From CADEDV01 sp964437415 (GTDB taxonomy: Bacteria; Bacteroidota; Bacteroidia; Chitinophagales; Chitinophagaceae), in contig CAYTGN010000001.1 in the NCBI GenBank assembly GCA_964437415.1, forward strand, positions 62,001-126,000: a stretch of 64,000 nucleotides of DNA, read 5' to 3'. The position numbers were made by a program, and so were the translations under genes. Positions 24,738 through 33,194 of this stretch are shown in pieces. The notes under the pieces are model-generated. The model was not told where the DNA came from and did not search any database. It saw only the letters and a program-made list of their open reading frames with translations. Within the stretch, counting starts at the first letter, position 1. The number at the start of each line of letters is the position of its first letter.

Positions 24738-26747
24738 ATGCAATTTTACTGCGAATCCCTCACTCAATATAAACGTCTCGTCACCCGGGAAGTGAAGATC
24801 GGCGACCTGTTGCTCGGCAACCCCGATAGCTATCGAAGTCATCCCATCCGTGTGCAGACGATGACGACCACTGACACAATGGACACTCTTGCAACAGTTG
24901 AGCAAAGTATCCGCTGCATCGAAGCCGGTGCCGAATTGGTTCGCATCACAGCTCCGTCAAAAAAAGAAGCAGAAAATTTACTGACTATTAAAAACGAATT
25001 GCGGAAAAGGGGCTATACCACTCCGTTGGTGGCCGATATACATTTTACGCCAAACGCAGCGGAAATTGCAGCCAGGATCGTAGAAAAAGTAAGGGTGAAC
25101 CCCGGCAATTATGTTGACAAGAAAAAATTTGAACTGATTGAATACAGCGATGCAGATTATGCAGAAGAGATAGACCGGATAAGAGAAAGATTTACCCCGC
25201 TGGTAAAGATTTGCAAGCAGTATGGCACAGCAATGCGCATCGGCACCAATCATGGCTCACTGAGCGACCGCATCATGAGCCGCTATGGTGATACAGCCAT
25301 GGGCATGGTGGAAAGTGCAATGGAATTTTTACGGATAGCCAGGGATGAAAGCTATCACCAGGTAGTGCTGAGTATGAAAAGCAGTAACCCGCAAGTGATG
25401 GTGCAGGCTTATCGCTTGCTTATCAAAACAATGTTTGATGAATTTGGTGAGTGTTATCCTTTGCATTTGGGAGTAACAGAAGCAGGTGATGGTGAAGATG
25501 GAAGAATTAAATCTGCTATCGGAACCGGTTCTTTATTGGAAGACGGTATCGGCGATACAATCCGAGTGTCTCTGACAGAAGACCCTGAACTGGAGATACC
25601 TGTGTGTAAAGATTTGGTGAAGAGGTATTCCGGTCAACAGTCAACGGTCAACAGCCAACAGCCGGTGCCAGTCCTCAACAAATTGTCGTATGATCCTTTT
25701 ACATACCAGCGAAGAGAAACTTTTACAGTTGACAATATCGGAGGCAAGCAGGTGCCTGTGGTGATTGCTGATTTGAGCAAGATTGAAAAGATAACGCCAC
25801 AGCATTTGCAAAGTGTTGGCTACACATATGATGAAGTGACAGATAAATGGAATATCAGTGATGCAGCAGCGGACTATATTTTCACCGGTCACCAGTTTCT
25901 TGACTTTCAGTTGCCGGGAACCTTGAAAGTGATTGTTTATCCTGCAGCCTGGGAAGCTGCAGGTGATACAGACAAATATTTGCCCATTTTTCAGGACAGC
26001 GGTTTTATAGCAACAGAATCAAAAAGTGCGAAGCTGAATTTTGTGATGATAGATTGTTTCAGTGAAGCGGAAGTTATTCCATACCTCGATCAGATCGCCA
26101 ATGACACAACCGTTGTGCTTTGCCTGAGCAGCACCAATCAAAACGCCATGCAGTCTGTTCGCCGTATGTTCATTGAATTACAGACCAGGCAAATTAATAA
26201 CCCGGTTATCCTGATTACAGATAGTAGCTGGCAAACACCGGATGAGCATTTGATCCATTTTGCCACTGAAACCGGTGCCTTATTGTTAGATGGCTTTGGA
26301 GACGGGATTTGTCTCGGTTATAACAGCCAGGCACAGATGGAAAACGTAAAGGCGAAGGGTAGAACTTATCTTGATGTAAAAGATATTTACCAGTTCACCA
26401 ACAACACTGCCTTTTCCATTTTGCAGGCAACCAGAACAAGGATCTCCAAAACAGAATATATCAGTTGCCCGAGTTGTGGCCGGACCTTGTTTGACCTGCA
26501 GGAAACCACGGCAAAGATCAGGGCCAGGACGAATCATTTGAAAGGTGTGAAAATCGCCATCATGGGCTGTATCGTAAACGGCCCCGGTGAAATGGCTGAT
26601 GCCGATTTTGGTTATGTGGGCAGTGGTCCCGGCAAGATCACTTTGTACAGAGGAAAAGAAGTGGTGAAGCGGAATGTGAACAGTGAAGTGGCCGTGGATG
26701 AACTGATCAAATTGCTGAAAGAAAATGAAGCATGGATTGAACCTTAA
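24738..26747 (+). CDS. ispG: 4-hydroxy-3-methylbut-2-enyl diphosphate synthase (long form)
   Basis: 669 residues, against about 370 in E. coli; the long form with a central insertion domain is typical of Bacteroidota, Chlamydiae and plants. The TIM-barrel half includes VRVQTMTTTDT, PLVADIHFTP and RVNPGNY. The iron-sulfur half has C577-x2-C580 and C611 followed by E618 (MGCIVNGPGE) for the [4Fe-4S] cluster. It carries out the reductive ring opening of methylerythritol cyclodiphosphate in the MEP isoprenoid pathway. At residues 299-308 a short Gln/Ser-rich stretch (QQSTVNSQQ) is encoded by a 7-bp-period repeat. The lysoplasmalogenase gene follows after 9 bp. Confidence 0.96.
   Translation: MQFYCESLTQYKRLVTREVKIGDLLLGNPDSYRSHPIRVQTMTTTDTMDTLATVEQSIRCIEAGAELVRITAPSKKEAENLLTIKNELRKRGYTTPLVADIHFTPNAAEIAARIVEKVRVNPGNYVDKKKFELIEYSDADYAEEIDRIRERFTPLVKICKQYGTAMRIGTNHGSLSDRIMSRYGDTAMGMVESAMEFLRIARDESYHQVVLSMKSSNPQVMVQAYRLLIKTMFDEFGECYPLHLGVTEAGDGEDGRIKSAIGTGSLLEDGIGDTIRVSLTEDPELEIPVCKDLVKRYSGQQSTVNSQQPVPVLNKLSYDPFTYQRRETFTVDNIGGKQVPVVIADLSKIEKITPQHLQSVGYTYDEVTDKWNISDAAADYIFTGHQFLDFQLPGTLKVIVYPAAWEAAGDTDKYLPIFQDSGFIATESKSAKLNFVMIDCFSEAEVIPYLDQIANDTTVVLCLSSTNQNAMQSVRRMFIELQTRQINNPVILITDSSWQTPDEHLIHFATETGALLLDGFGDGICLGYNSQAQMENVKAKGRTYLDVKDIYQFTNNTAFSILQATRTRISKTEYISCPSCGRTLFDLQETTAKIRARTNHLKGVKIAIMGCIVNGPGEMADADFGYVGSGPGKITLYRGKEVVKRNVNSEVAVDELIKLLKENEAWIEP
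25633..25660. repeat. 7-bp-period array inside ispG
   Basis: Four degenerate copies of GTCAACA in tandem (25633-25660), in frame within ispG at the border between barrel and insertion domain. Same period as arrays at 18903, 44414, 44521, 47286 and 48583. Confidence 0.75.
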
Positions 26748-26756
26748 TAACTCAAC

Positions 26757-27437
26757 ATGAGATTAAATTCCTGGACCATTCTTTTCCTCGTCACACTTTT
26801 CATTCATATCGCCGGGGATTATCTGCCATTTTCTTATGCGTCATTTATAACCAAACCATTGCTGATGATCATCCTAATCAATGGGTTTATCTCAGCAACA
26901 GGGGGAATCTCATCAACGCATAAGAAATGGGTGATATTTGCACTTTGTTTTTCCTGGCTGGGCGATGTGTTGCTGATGTTCCAGGGAAAAGATTCATTAT
27001 TTTTTTTATTGGGTCTGTCTGCTTTTCTTCTCGCACATATTTTTTATATCCTGTTCTTTCATGGCGTTAAGCAAAATGAAAAAATAGACAGCCGCTGGTG
27101 GCTGCTGTTACCAGTAGTTGTTTATTATGCTGCATTGACCGGGCTGCTCTATCCTCATCTTGCCGATATGAAAATTCCGGTGCCGGTTTATGGGTTGGTC
27201 ATCAGTTTTATGCTTTTGCTGGCTTTACATAGTTTATTTATTAAGAACAAAAAAGCAGGACAATGGATGGCAGCAGGCGCCGTTCTGTTCATTATATCAG
27301 ATTCTGTTCTTGCCATCAATAAATTTTATCAGTCCTTTGAACCGGCAGGCAGCATCATCATGCTCACCTATGGGCTGGCGCAGTTATTTATTGTGAAAGG
27401 TGCAGCACATTATCTTTCTTTGCAGGAACAAAAATGA
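26757..27437 (+). CDS. Lysoplasmalogenase (YhhN family)
   Basis: 226 residues, almost entirely hydrophobic with about eight helices. The TKPLLMIILI segment and CFSWLGDVLLMF with the following FLLGLSAFLLAHIFYILFF correspond to the conserved YhhN/TMEM86 core, which contains two membrane-facing Asp residues. Family members hydrolyse the vinyl-ether bond of lysoplasmalogens. Nine bases separate it from ispG, so cotranscription is likely though no functional link is evident. Confidence 0.85.
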   Translation: MRLNSWTILFLVTLFIHIAGDYLPFSYASFITKPLLMIILINGFISATGGISSTHKKWVIFALCFSWLGDVLLMFQGKDSLFFLLGLSAFLLAHIFYILFFHGVKQNEKIDSRWWLLLPVVVYYAALTGLLYPHLADMKIPVPVYGLVISFMLLLALHSLFIKNKKAGQWMAAGAVLFIISDSVLAINKFYQSFEPAGSIIMLTYGLAQLFIVKGAAHYLSLQEQK

Positions 27438-27473
27438 ATTTTGGATCAGCGGAATAATTTTCCGGATCATGGC

Positions 27474-27542
27474 CGGCTCCGTAGGAGCCAAATATTGGCA
27501 GTAGAGAAATTTATTAGTAGCAACGAACCCCCTAAGGGGTTC
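27474..27542. repeat. Double-hairpin element upstream of nadB
   Basis: Two perfect hairpins, GGCTCC/GGAGCC with a 3-base loop (27474-27488) and GAACCCC/GGGGTTC with a 4-base loop (27525-27542), joined by 36 AT-rich bases. The second ends 11 bases before the nadB ATG. The unit looks like an interspersed repeat or a structured leader. Confidence 0.6.
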
Positions 27543-27553
27543 AACACAATAGT

Positions 27554-29185
27554 ATGCAACAAACAGATTTTTTAGTGATAGGGTCAGGCATAGCAGGATT
27601 GACCTATGCTTTGAAAGTAGCGCAGCAATTCCCCGGAAAAAAAGTGCTTATCCTCACCAAGGCAGCAACGGATGAAACCAATACAAAGTATGCACAGGGC
27701 GGAATAGCCGTGGTGAATGACCTGGAAAACGACAGTTTTGAAAAACATATTGAGGATACATTGATAGCAGGCGACGGACTCTGCAATGAAAAAGTGGTGG
27801 ACATCGTGGTGAAGGAAGGTCCCGAAAGAGTGAAAGAGATCATTGAATGGGGCGCCAGGTTTGACAAAGAAAAGGACGGGGATTATAAATTAGGAAAAGA
27901 AGGGGGTCATTCGGAATACCGTATCCTGCATCACAAGGATGTCACCGGCAGGGAAATGGAAAGAGCCCTGATAGGTGCAGTTTCAAAACAAAAGAACATA
28001 GAGTTCGTCAAACATTGCTTCGTTATTGATATCATCACACAGCACCACCTTGGTTACCTTGTCACCAAATCTACTCCCGATATTGAATGTTATGGAGTAT
28101 ATGTACTGAACCTGCAAACTCAGCAGGTGGAAAAGATACTTTCCCGGATCACAGTATTGGCCAGCGGCGGCAATGGGCAGGTGTACAGAACCACCACCAA
28201 TCCATCTATCGCTACTGGTGATGGGGTGGCGATGGTCTATCGGGCCAAAGGAAGAATTGAGAACATGGAGTTCATTCAATTTCATCCGACAGCTTTGTAT
28301 GAACCCGGTATGAAAGGGCAGGCTTTTTTAATCACAGAAGCTGTCCGCGGAGATGGCGGCATTTTGCGAAACAAAGACGGCGAAGCATTCATGGAACGCT
28401 ACGATGCCAGAAAGGATCTGGCCCCCCGTGATATTGTGGCAAGAGCCATAGACAGTGAGATGAAAAGAACGGGTACAGAGCATGTGTGGCTCGATTGTCG
28501 TCATTTTGGCAAAGAAAAATTTGTGGATCATTTCCCCAATATCTATGAAAAATGTTTGTCTGTAGGCATTGACATTACCAAACACCTGATACCGGTTGCT
28601 CCCGCAGCACACTACAGTTGCGGCGGCATTAAAACAGATGAGTGGGGCAGAAGCAGCATTCGCAATTTGTATGTATGCGGCGAATGTGCCAGCACCGGTT
28701 TGCATGGCGCCAACCGGCTTGCCAGTAATTCGCTTTTAGAAGCAATGGTGTTTGCGCATCGTTGTTATATGGATAGTGTGGCCTCCATAAATCTCTCTGA
28801 AGGAGGAAATTCGGAACTTGCTGTGATCAGAGATTCCGCTTTGATTCCAGACTGGAAAGCCGAAGGAACAACAGAACCTAAGGAAATGATATTAATAACC
28901 CAAAGCCTGAAGGAATTGCAGCAGGTGATGAGTGATTATGTCGGGATCGTCCGCAACGACATCCGTTTGCAAAGAGCTACGAAACGGCTTGACCTCTTGT
29001 GGGAAGAAACGGAACAGTTGTATCAGACATCTGTGCTGTCTCCGCAATTACTGGAACTCCGCAATATGATCACAGTGGGTTATCTTATTGTGAAATGCGC
29101 CAGCTTCCGGAAAGAAAGCCGCGGCCTGCACTACAATACAGATTATCCCGGAAAGAGTCTGCTGCTGCAAAACATCGTGCTGTAG
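27554..29185 (+). CDS. nadB: L-aspartate oxidase
   Basis: 543 residues. FAD-binding N-terminus DFLVIGSGIAGLTYALKVA, then TNTKYAQGGIAV, the substrate region QFHPTAL and the C-terminal FAD contacts CGGIKTD and CGECASTGLHGANRLASNSLLE, matching the fumarate reductase/succinate dehydrogenase flavoprotein family with NadB spelling. It oxidises L-aspartate to iminoaspartate, the first step of de novo NAD synthesis. nadA and nadC are not in the window. A hairpin just before the ATG may affect translation. Confidence 0.95.
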   Translation: MQQTDFLVIGSGIAGLTYALKVAQQFPGKKVLILTKAATDETNTKYAQGGIAVVNDLENDSFEKHIEDTLIAGDGLCNEKVVDIVVKEGPERVKEIIEWGARFDKEKDGDYKLGKEGGHSEYRILHHKDVTGREMERALIGAVSKQKNIEFVKHCFVIDIITQHHLGYLVTKSTPDIECYGVYVLNLQTQQVEKILSRITVLASGGNGQVYRTTTNPSIATGDGVAMVYRAKGRIENMEFIQFHPTALYEPGMKGQAFLITEAVRGDGGILRNKDGEAFMERYDARKDLAPRDIVARAIDSEMKRTGTEHVWLDCRHFGKEKFVDHFPNIYEKCLSVGIDITKHLIPVAPAAHYSCGGIKTDEWGRSSIRNLYVCGECASTGLHGANRLASNSLLEAMVFAHRCYMDSVASINLSEGGNSELAVIRDSALIPDWKAEGTTEPKEMILITQSLKELQQVMSDYVGIVRNDIRLQRATKRLDLLWEETEQLYQTSVLSPQLLELRNMITVGYLIVKCASFRKESRGLHYNTDYPGKSLLLQNIVL

Positions 29186-29188
29186 ATT

Positions 29189-29196
29189 TATCTTTG
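29189..29196 (+). promoter_or_regulatory. Bacteroidota -7 box (TATCTTTG)
   Basis: Exact TAnnTTTG match beginning four bases after the nadB stop and ending six bases before the acyltransferase ATG at 29203; predicted leaderless start. Confidence 0.6.
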
Positions 29197-29202
29197 CAGT
29201 CT

Positions 29203-30108
29203 ATGTATTATATCGTTTTCGGGTTTCTGTACATCATTTCGCTGTTGCCTTTTTTTATCCTTTATGGTCTTGCAGATTTTGCCTTCCTGGTTCTTTATAC
29301 CATCATTGGTTACCGGAAAGAAGTGGTTCTCACCAACCTTAGGGGTGCTTTTCCCGAAAAAACAGAAGCAGAGAGAAAAAAGATTGCCCGTAAGTTTTAC
29401 CGGAATTTTTTAGATAACTGGATCGAAACCATCAAACTTTTATCCATCAGCAAGAAGGCGATGAACAAAAGGATCAGCGGCAATTTTGAAGTTTTTTATC
29501 AATTACACAAGACCGGTCAGTCCGCACAGGCCAACCTGGGTCATTTTTTTAACTGGGAGATCATGACACTGCATTGCGGCATAAACCAGCCCTACACATT
29601 CCTGACAGTGTATTTGCCGCAAAGCAGCAGGATCATGAACCGGCTCATCATTTATCTCCGCTCAAGGTGGGGTAACCCCCAAATACCTTCTACTGATATG
29701 GCGAGATCCATCATTCCCTGGCGGAAAAAACAATTCCTGATTGCATTGGGAGCCGACCAAAATCCACCGAACCCTGAAAATGCCTATTGGTTGTACTTTA
29801 TGAACAAGCCTACTGCATTTGCAAAAGGACCTGAAAAAAATGCAAAGACCATGAACCTTGCCGTGGTGATGCTGACCACCACCAAAAAGAAAAGAGGTTA
29901 TTATCATTTTGATTATTATTTACTTGCCGATCAGCCCAAATCTTTGCCCGACGGCGAGCTGATGAGGAGATATATAAAGCACCTGGAGGAAAATATCCGT
30001 TTACAACCGGAATTATACCTTTGGAGCCACAGGCGATGGAAGCATGGGTGGAAAGAAGAATACAGGCCCCTGTGGGTTGATGAAAAGGAGCCACCTGCCG
30101 GAAACTAA
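29203..30108 (+). CDS. LpxL/HtrB-like lysophospholipid acyltransferase
   Basis: 301 residues from the ATG at 29203; a longer in-frame form reaching into nadB is rejected because the -7 box and the family N-terminus lie here. N-terminal membrane helix (YIVFGFLYIISLLPFFILYGLADF), then NLRGAFPEKTEAERKKIARKFYRNF, the catalytic H-x4-E motif (GHFFNWE), GADQNPPNPE and the C-terminal YLWSHRRWKHGW, all typical of the LpxL/LpxM/HtrB acyltransferase family. It probably adds a secondary acyl chain to lipid A or a related lipid at the inner membrane. A close paralogue follows after 21 bp. Confidence 0.9.
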   Translation: MYYIVFGFLYIISLLPFFILYGLADFAFLVLYTIIGYRKEVVLTNLRGAFPEKTEAERKKIARKFYRNFLDNWIETIKLLSISKKAMNKRISGNFEVFYQLHKTGQSAQANLGHFFNWEIMTLHCGINQPYTFLTVYLPQSSRIMNRLIIYLRSRWGNPQIPSTDMARSIIPWRKKQFLIALGADQNPPNPENAYWLYFMNKPTAFAKGPEKNAKTMNLAVVMLTTTKKKRGYYHFDYYLLADQPKSLPDGELMRRYIKHLEENIRLQPELYLWSHRRWKHGWKEEYRPLWVDEKEPPAGN

Positions 30109-30129
30109 TGCTCTGGTAAAAAGAAAAGC

Positions 30130-31015
30130 ATGTATTACTTTGTAAGAAGCATATTTTATGTCTTTTCTTTTTTGCCTTTCCCGGTTTTGTATCTTATCAG
30201 TGATTTTTTCTATACGGTCACTTACTATGTAATTAAATACCGCCGTGCCGTGGTGATGAATAACCTTCGGATTGCATTCCCGGAAAAGTCAGAGAAGGAT
30301 AGAAAGAAAATTGCCAAAAAATTTTATCATAATCTTACTGATACATTTATTGAGTCCGTAAAACTTATTTCGATCAGCAAAGCCCAGTTGAATAAAAGAA
30401 GTACAACTGATTTTGAGCTTGTCAATTCACTGATAGTAAAAGGTAAAAACCTGCGCTGTATGGCCGGGCATCAGTTTAACTGGGAATTTGCCAACCTGCT
30501 TTTTTCAAAAACCATCGCTGTCCCGTTTGTCGGGATATACAACCCCATCAGGAATAAGATACTTAACCGCATTTTCTATAGTTTCAGAAAAAAATCTGGC
30601 ACCATACTGGTTTCAATACATGAGTTTAAGCATAAAAGGCATGAGGTCTTTTCCGGCCAGTATGCTCTGGCTATGGCTGCCGATCAAAATCCAGGCGATC
30701 CCGCAAGAGCATTTTGGTTGCAATTTTTTAACCGGCTCACTCCCTTTGCGCCGGGGCCTGCCCGTGGTGCGATAAAACGATAACACAGCGGTCATTTTTG
30801 TCGGGTTCAGTAAAACAAAAAGAGGGTACTATCATTTTATGCCGGAATTATTAGCGGAGAACGGAGCAGATCACAACCCGGAAGAATTGACCAGTTTGTA
30901 CAGGAATGCACTGGAAAATACAATCCGGAAAGACCCATCTAACTATTTATGGAGCCACCGCCGCTGGAGGTGGCAATGGAAGGGAGAATATGGAAATATA
31001 ATCCCTGAAGCGTAA
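30130..31015 (+). pseudogene. LpxL-like acyltransferase with a frameshift
   Basis: Paralogue of the preceding gene. Residues 1-215 are in one frame (GHQFNWE catalytic motif, AADQNPGDPA) and end in a stop at 30781-30783. The remaining 75 residues (AVIFVGFSKTKRGYYHF ... YLWSHRRWRWQW) continue in the next frame to a TAA at 31013-31015. Removing one A from the run at 30774-30777 restores a single frame of about 294 residues that aligns gap-free with its neighbour across the junction. It is either a recent pseudogene, a homopolymer sequencing error, or a site of frameshifting; the retained tail conservation means any inactivation is young. Confidence 0.85.
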
Positions 31016-31040
31016 CATTGCCTGCAGAACTTATACTGGT

Positions 31041-31901
31041 ATGAAAAAAAGAATTCAACTATTGTTTTTTGCAGTCTTTCTTTTATTGGCAGCATTAGCA
31101 TCCGCCCAACAGCATTTCAATGTAATGACCTTTAATATCAGGCTTAATACAGCTTCTGACAGCCTGAATGCATGGCCTTATCGCAAAGACAAGGTGGCCT
31201 CACAAATTCTTTTTCATGAAGTGCACCTGCTGGGAGTGCAGGAAGCCCTGCATGACCAGATGAAGGATCTTGAAGCAAGGCTGCCGCGTTTTCGTTACAC
31301 CGGTGTGGGCCGGGATGATGGTAAGGAAAGAGGTGAGTATTCTGCTATATTTTATGACAGCACCCGGCTGCAGTTGCTGCAATCGGAAACATTCTGGCTG
31401 TCTGAAACACCCGCTGTGCCGGGAAGCAAAAGCTGGGACGCTGCCATTACAAGAATTGTGACATGGGCAAAATTCAAAGACCGGAAAACAAAAAAGATAT
31501 TCTTTGCCTTCAACACTCATTTTGATCATATCGGAAAAGTGGCCCGCCGGGAAAGTGCACAACTGCTGAAACAAAAAGTGCAGGAGATAGCTGGGAAAAC
31601 ACCTTCGGTTATCATGGGAGACTTCAATGCACGCCCTGCTGATGAACCCATTCAGGTAGTGCTGTCTGCAGATGATCCGCTGCGGTTCACAGACAGCAAG
31701 GCTATTTCAAAAACACTGCATTACGGACCAGAAGGAACCTTCAATGCATTTCGTTCAAAAGAAACAGACGATCAGCCTATTGATTACATTTTTGTAAAGG
31801 GAAGCAAGTGGAAAGTGCTGATGCATGCCAGTATTTCACAAACATGGGGAGGCCGGTTTGCCTCCGACCATTTTGCAGTGCTGGCAAGATTGGTTTACTG
31901 A
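31041..31901 (+). CDS. Secreted endonuclease/exonuclease/phosphatase family protein
   Basis: 286 residues with a signal peptide (LLFFAVFLLLAALASAQ). EEP-fold motifs in order: VMTFNIRLNT, LGVQEAL (metal-binding Glu), AFNTHFDHIG, VIMGDFNARP (Asp/Asn), IDYIFVKG and SDHFAVLARL (catalytic His). Export and sequence style fit the Bacteroidota group of extracytoplasmic EEP hydrolases that act on phosphate esters, sometimes on nucleic acids or sphingomyelin-type lipids; the substrate is not evident. Its last 7 bases overlap the convergent gene at 31895. Confidence 0.85.
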   Translation: MKKRIQLLFFAVFLLLAALASAQQHFNVMTFNIRLNTASDSLNAWPYRKDKVASQILFHEVHLLGVQEALHDQMKDLEARLPRFRYTGVGRDDGKERGEYSAIFYDSTRLQLLQSETFWLSETPAVPGSKSWDAAITRIVTWAKFKDRKTKKIFFAFNTHFDHIGKVARRESAQLLKQKVQEIAGKTPSVIMGDFNARPADEPIQVVLSADDPLRFTDSKAISKTLHYGPEGTFNAFRSKETDDQPIDYIFVKGSKWKVLMHASISQTWGGRFASDHFAVLARLVY

Positions 31902-32983
31902 TGAGATGTCGGTGGTTTGAATAAACGTATCATGGCGCTGCTGCCTTCAGTGCTTTCAAGTCTTGCTTCATATCTTTTTTCACCACACAGTGCAACCATA
32001 TACGATGTGTTGGGCGGGATGGCGCCAAGATTTTCAGCCACCATCACCAGTTCATTTGTTTCGTTGAGGTCATGCACGGATAATTTGATAGTATAGGCAG
32101 AAGCGGCAAGCCGGATATGACTAAAAATGAGCTTACCGTTCAGAAATAATGAAATGGAATCGCCGTCAATTTCTGCATTGTCATAAAATCGCAGCTCAAG
32201 GGAATCGCCGCTCAGCGGAATTTCTGTGGTAAGAACATTTTTCCGTTTTGTGAATTTTTGCTCAATGGTCAGTGGCTGCACCGGGGTTGAAATAACCGGC
32301 GGAGGTTCTTTATTTTCCTGCGGTGCTGTAAGTGTTTTAACAGGCTGTTTCTTTACAGGCGGAGTAACTTTTGCTAACGGCTCTTTTTGGGGTGCTGGTG
32401 ATACGCTTTCAGGTATAATGATCGGGTTGGATACAAGTCCTGCAATGCTGTCAATAAATTCGGGATCGTTTGTTCCCCACATATAGTTATCAATCACATA
32501 ATCCCATTCATCTGCAAATACCGGGGAACCGGTTTTATCCAGGTGCACCTCTCCTTTTTGGGATAAGGGGTTTTCCTTCAGGGCAGCTCTGCCGTCCAGC
32601 ATCATGCGGCCGTCACCGGGGCAATTGAAATCGGCGGATGATAACAACGGTATTTTTCCCGGCGAACTCAGATTGAGTTTGCCTGTTTTTTCTTCAATAA
32701 GCCGGTCATCCCACCAAACGGCCTCATTGCTGCCGGGGTCAAAATAGCCTTTGATCGCATAGCGGCGATAGTGATTGGGTGATTCGTAATAATACGAGGT
32801 TCCTGTGAGGCTATCGCCTTTCTGAATGATCTTCAGTTCCACCTTTTGCCGGTTGATGCGGCCCTTCCAGGTGCCGGTGATCATTTGAGAAAAAACGGGA
32901 AAACCGGTGAGAAGCATGCAAAAAAGAAGGCTGTTTTTCAGGAAAACGGGCTGATTGTTGTGCATAAAGGACTTACGACGCAT
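31895..32983 (-). CDS. Secreted protein of unknown function with Pro-rich linker
   Basis: Up to 362 residues; the ATG at 32965 would give a shorter N-terminus before the signal segment NSLLFCMLLTGFPVFSQ. The N-terminal part (ITGTWKGRINRQKVELKIIQKGDSLTGTSYYY) looks like a small beta-sandwich that recurs in Bacteroidota secreted proteins. A Pro/Lys/Thr-rich linker lies at about 195-245. The C-terminal beta domain (LELRFYDNAEIDGDSISLFLNGKLI) resembles a carbohydrate-binding or adhesin-like sandwich (inference). No catalytic motif. Stands alone on the minus strand. Confidence 0.65.
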   Translation of the reverse strand: MRRKSFMHNNQPVFLKNSLLFCMLLTGFPVFSQMITGTWKGRINRQKVELKIIQKGDSLTGTSYYYESPNHYRRYAIKGYFDPGSNEAVWWDDRLIEEKTGKLNLSSPGKIPLLSSADFNCPGDGRMMLDGRAALKENPLSQKGEVHLDKTGSPVFADEWDYVIDNYMWGTNDPEFIDSIAGLVSNPIIIPESVSPAPQKEPLAKVTPPVKKQPVKTLTAPQENKEPPPVISTPVQPLTIEQKFTKRKNVLTTEIPLSGDSLELRFYDNAEIDGDSISLFLNGKLIFSHIRLAASAYTIKLSVHDLNETNELVMVAENLGAIPPNTSYMVALCGEKRYEARLESTEGSSAMIRLFKPPTSHQ

Positions 32984-33194
32984 ATAATTTCTAAAACGGG
33001 ATTTGAAGCGGGGTATTATATCCGAAAAATTAAAATACTCCGGTTATAGATGCCAGGTCGGTTTCGATTGGCTTGCAGAAAGTTGCAAAAGAAAAAACCA
33101 AACCAAAAATTGCTGTAAAGGAAAAAATAAATATCTTTCGTTCTCAAAGTTCCCAAGGGACTGCAACCCAATAAACTAATTACAAACTCTGCTT

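Noticed and set aside
28999..29202. N-terminal extension of the first acyltransferase inside nadB
   Set aside because: It is an overlap with nadB in another frame; the -7 box at 29189 and the membrane-helix start at 29203 mark the real beginning.
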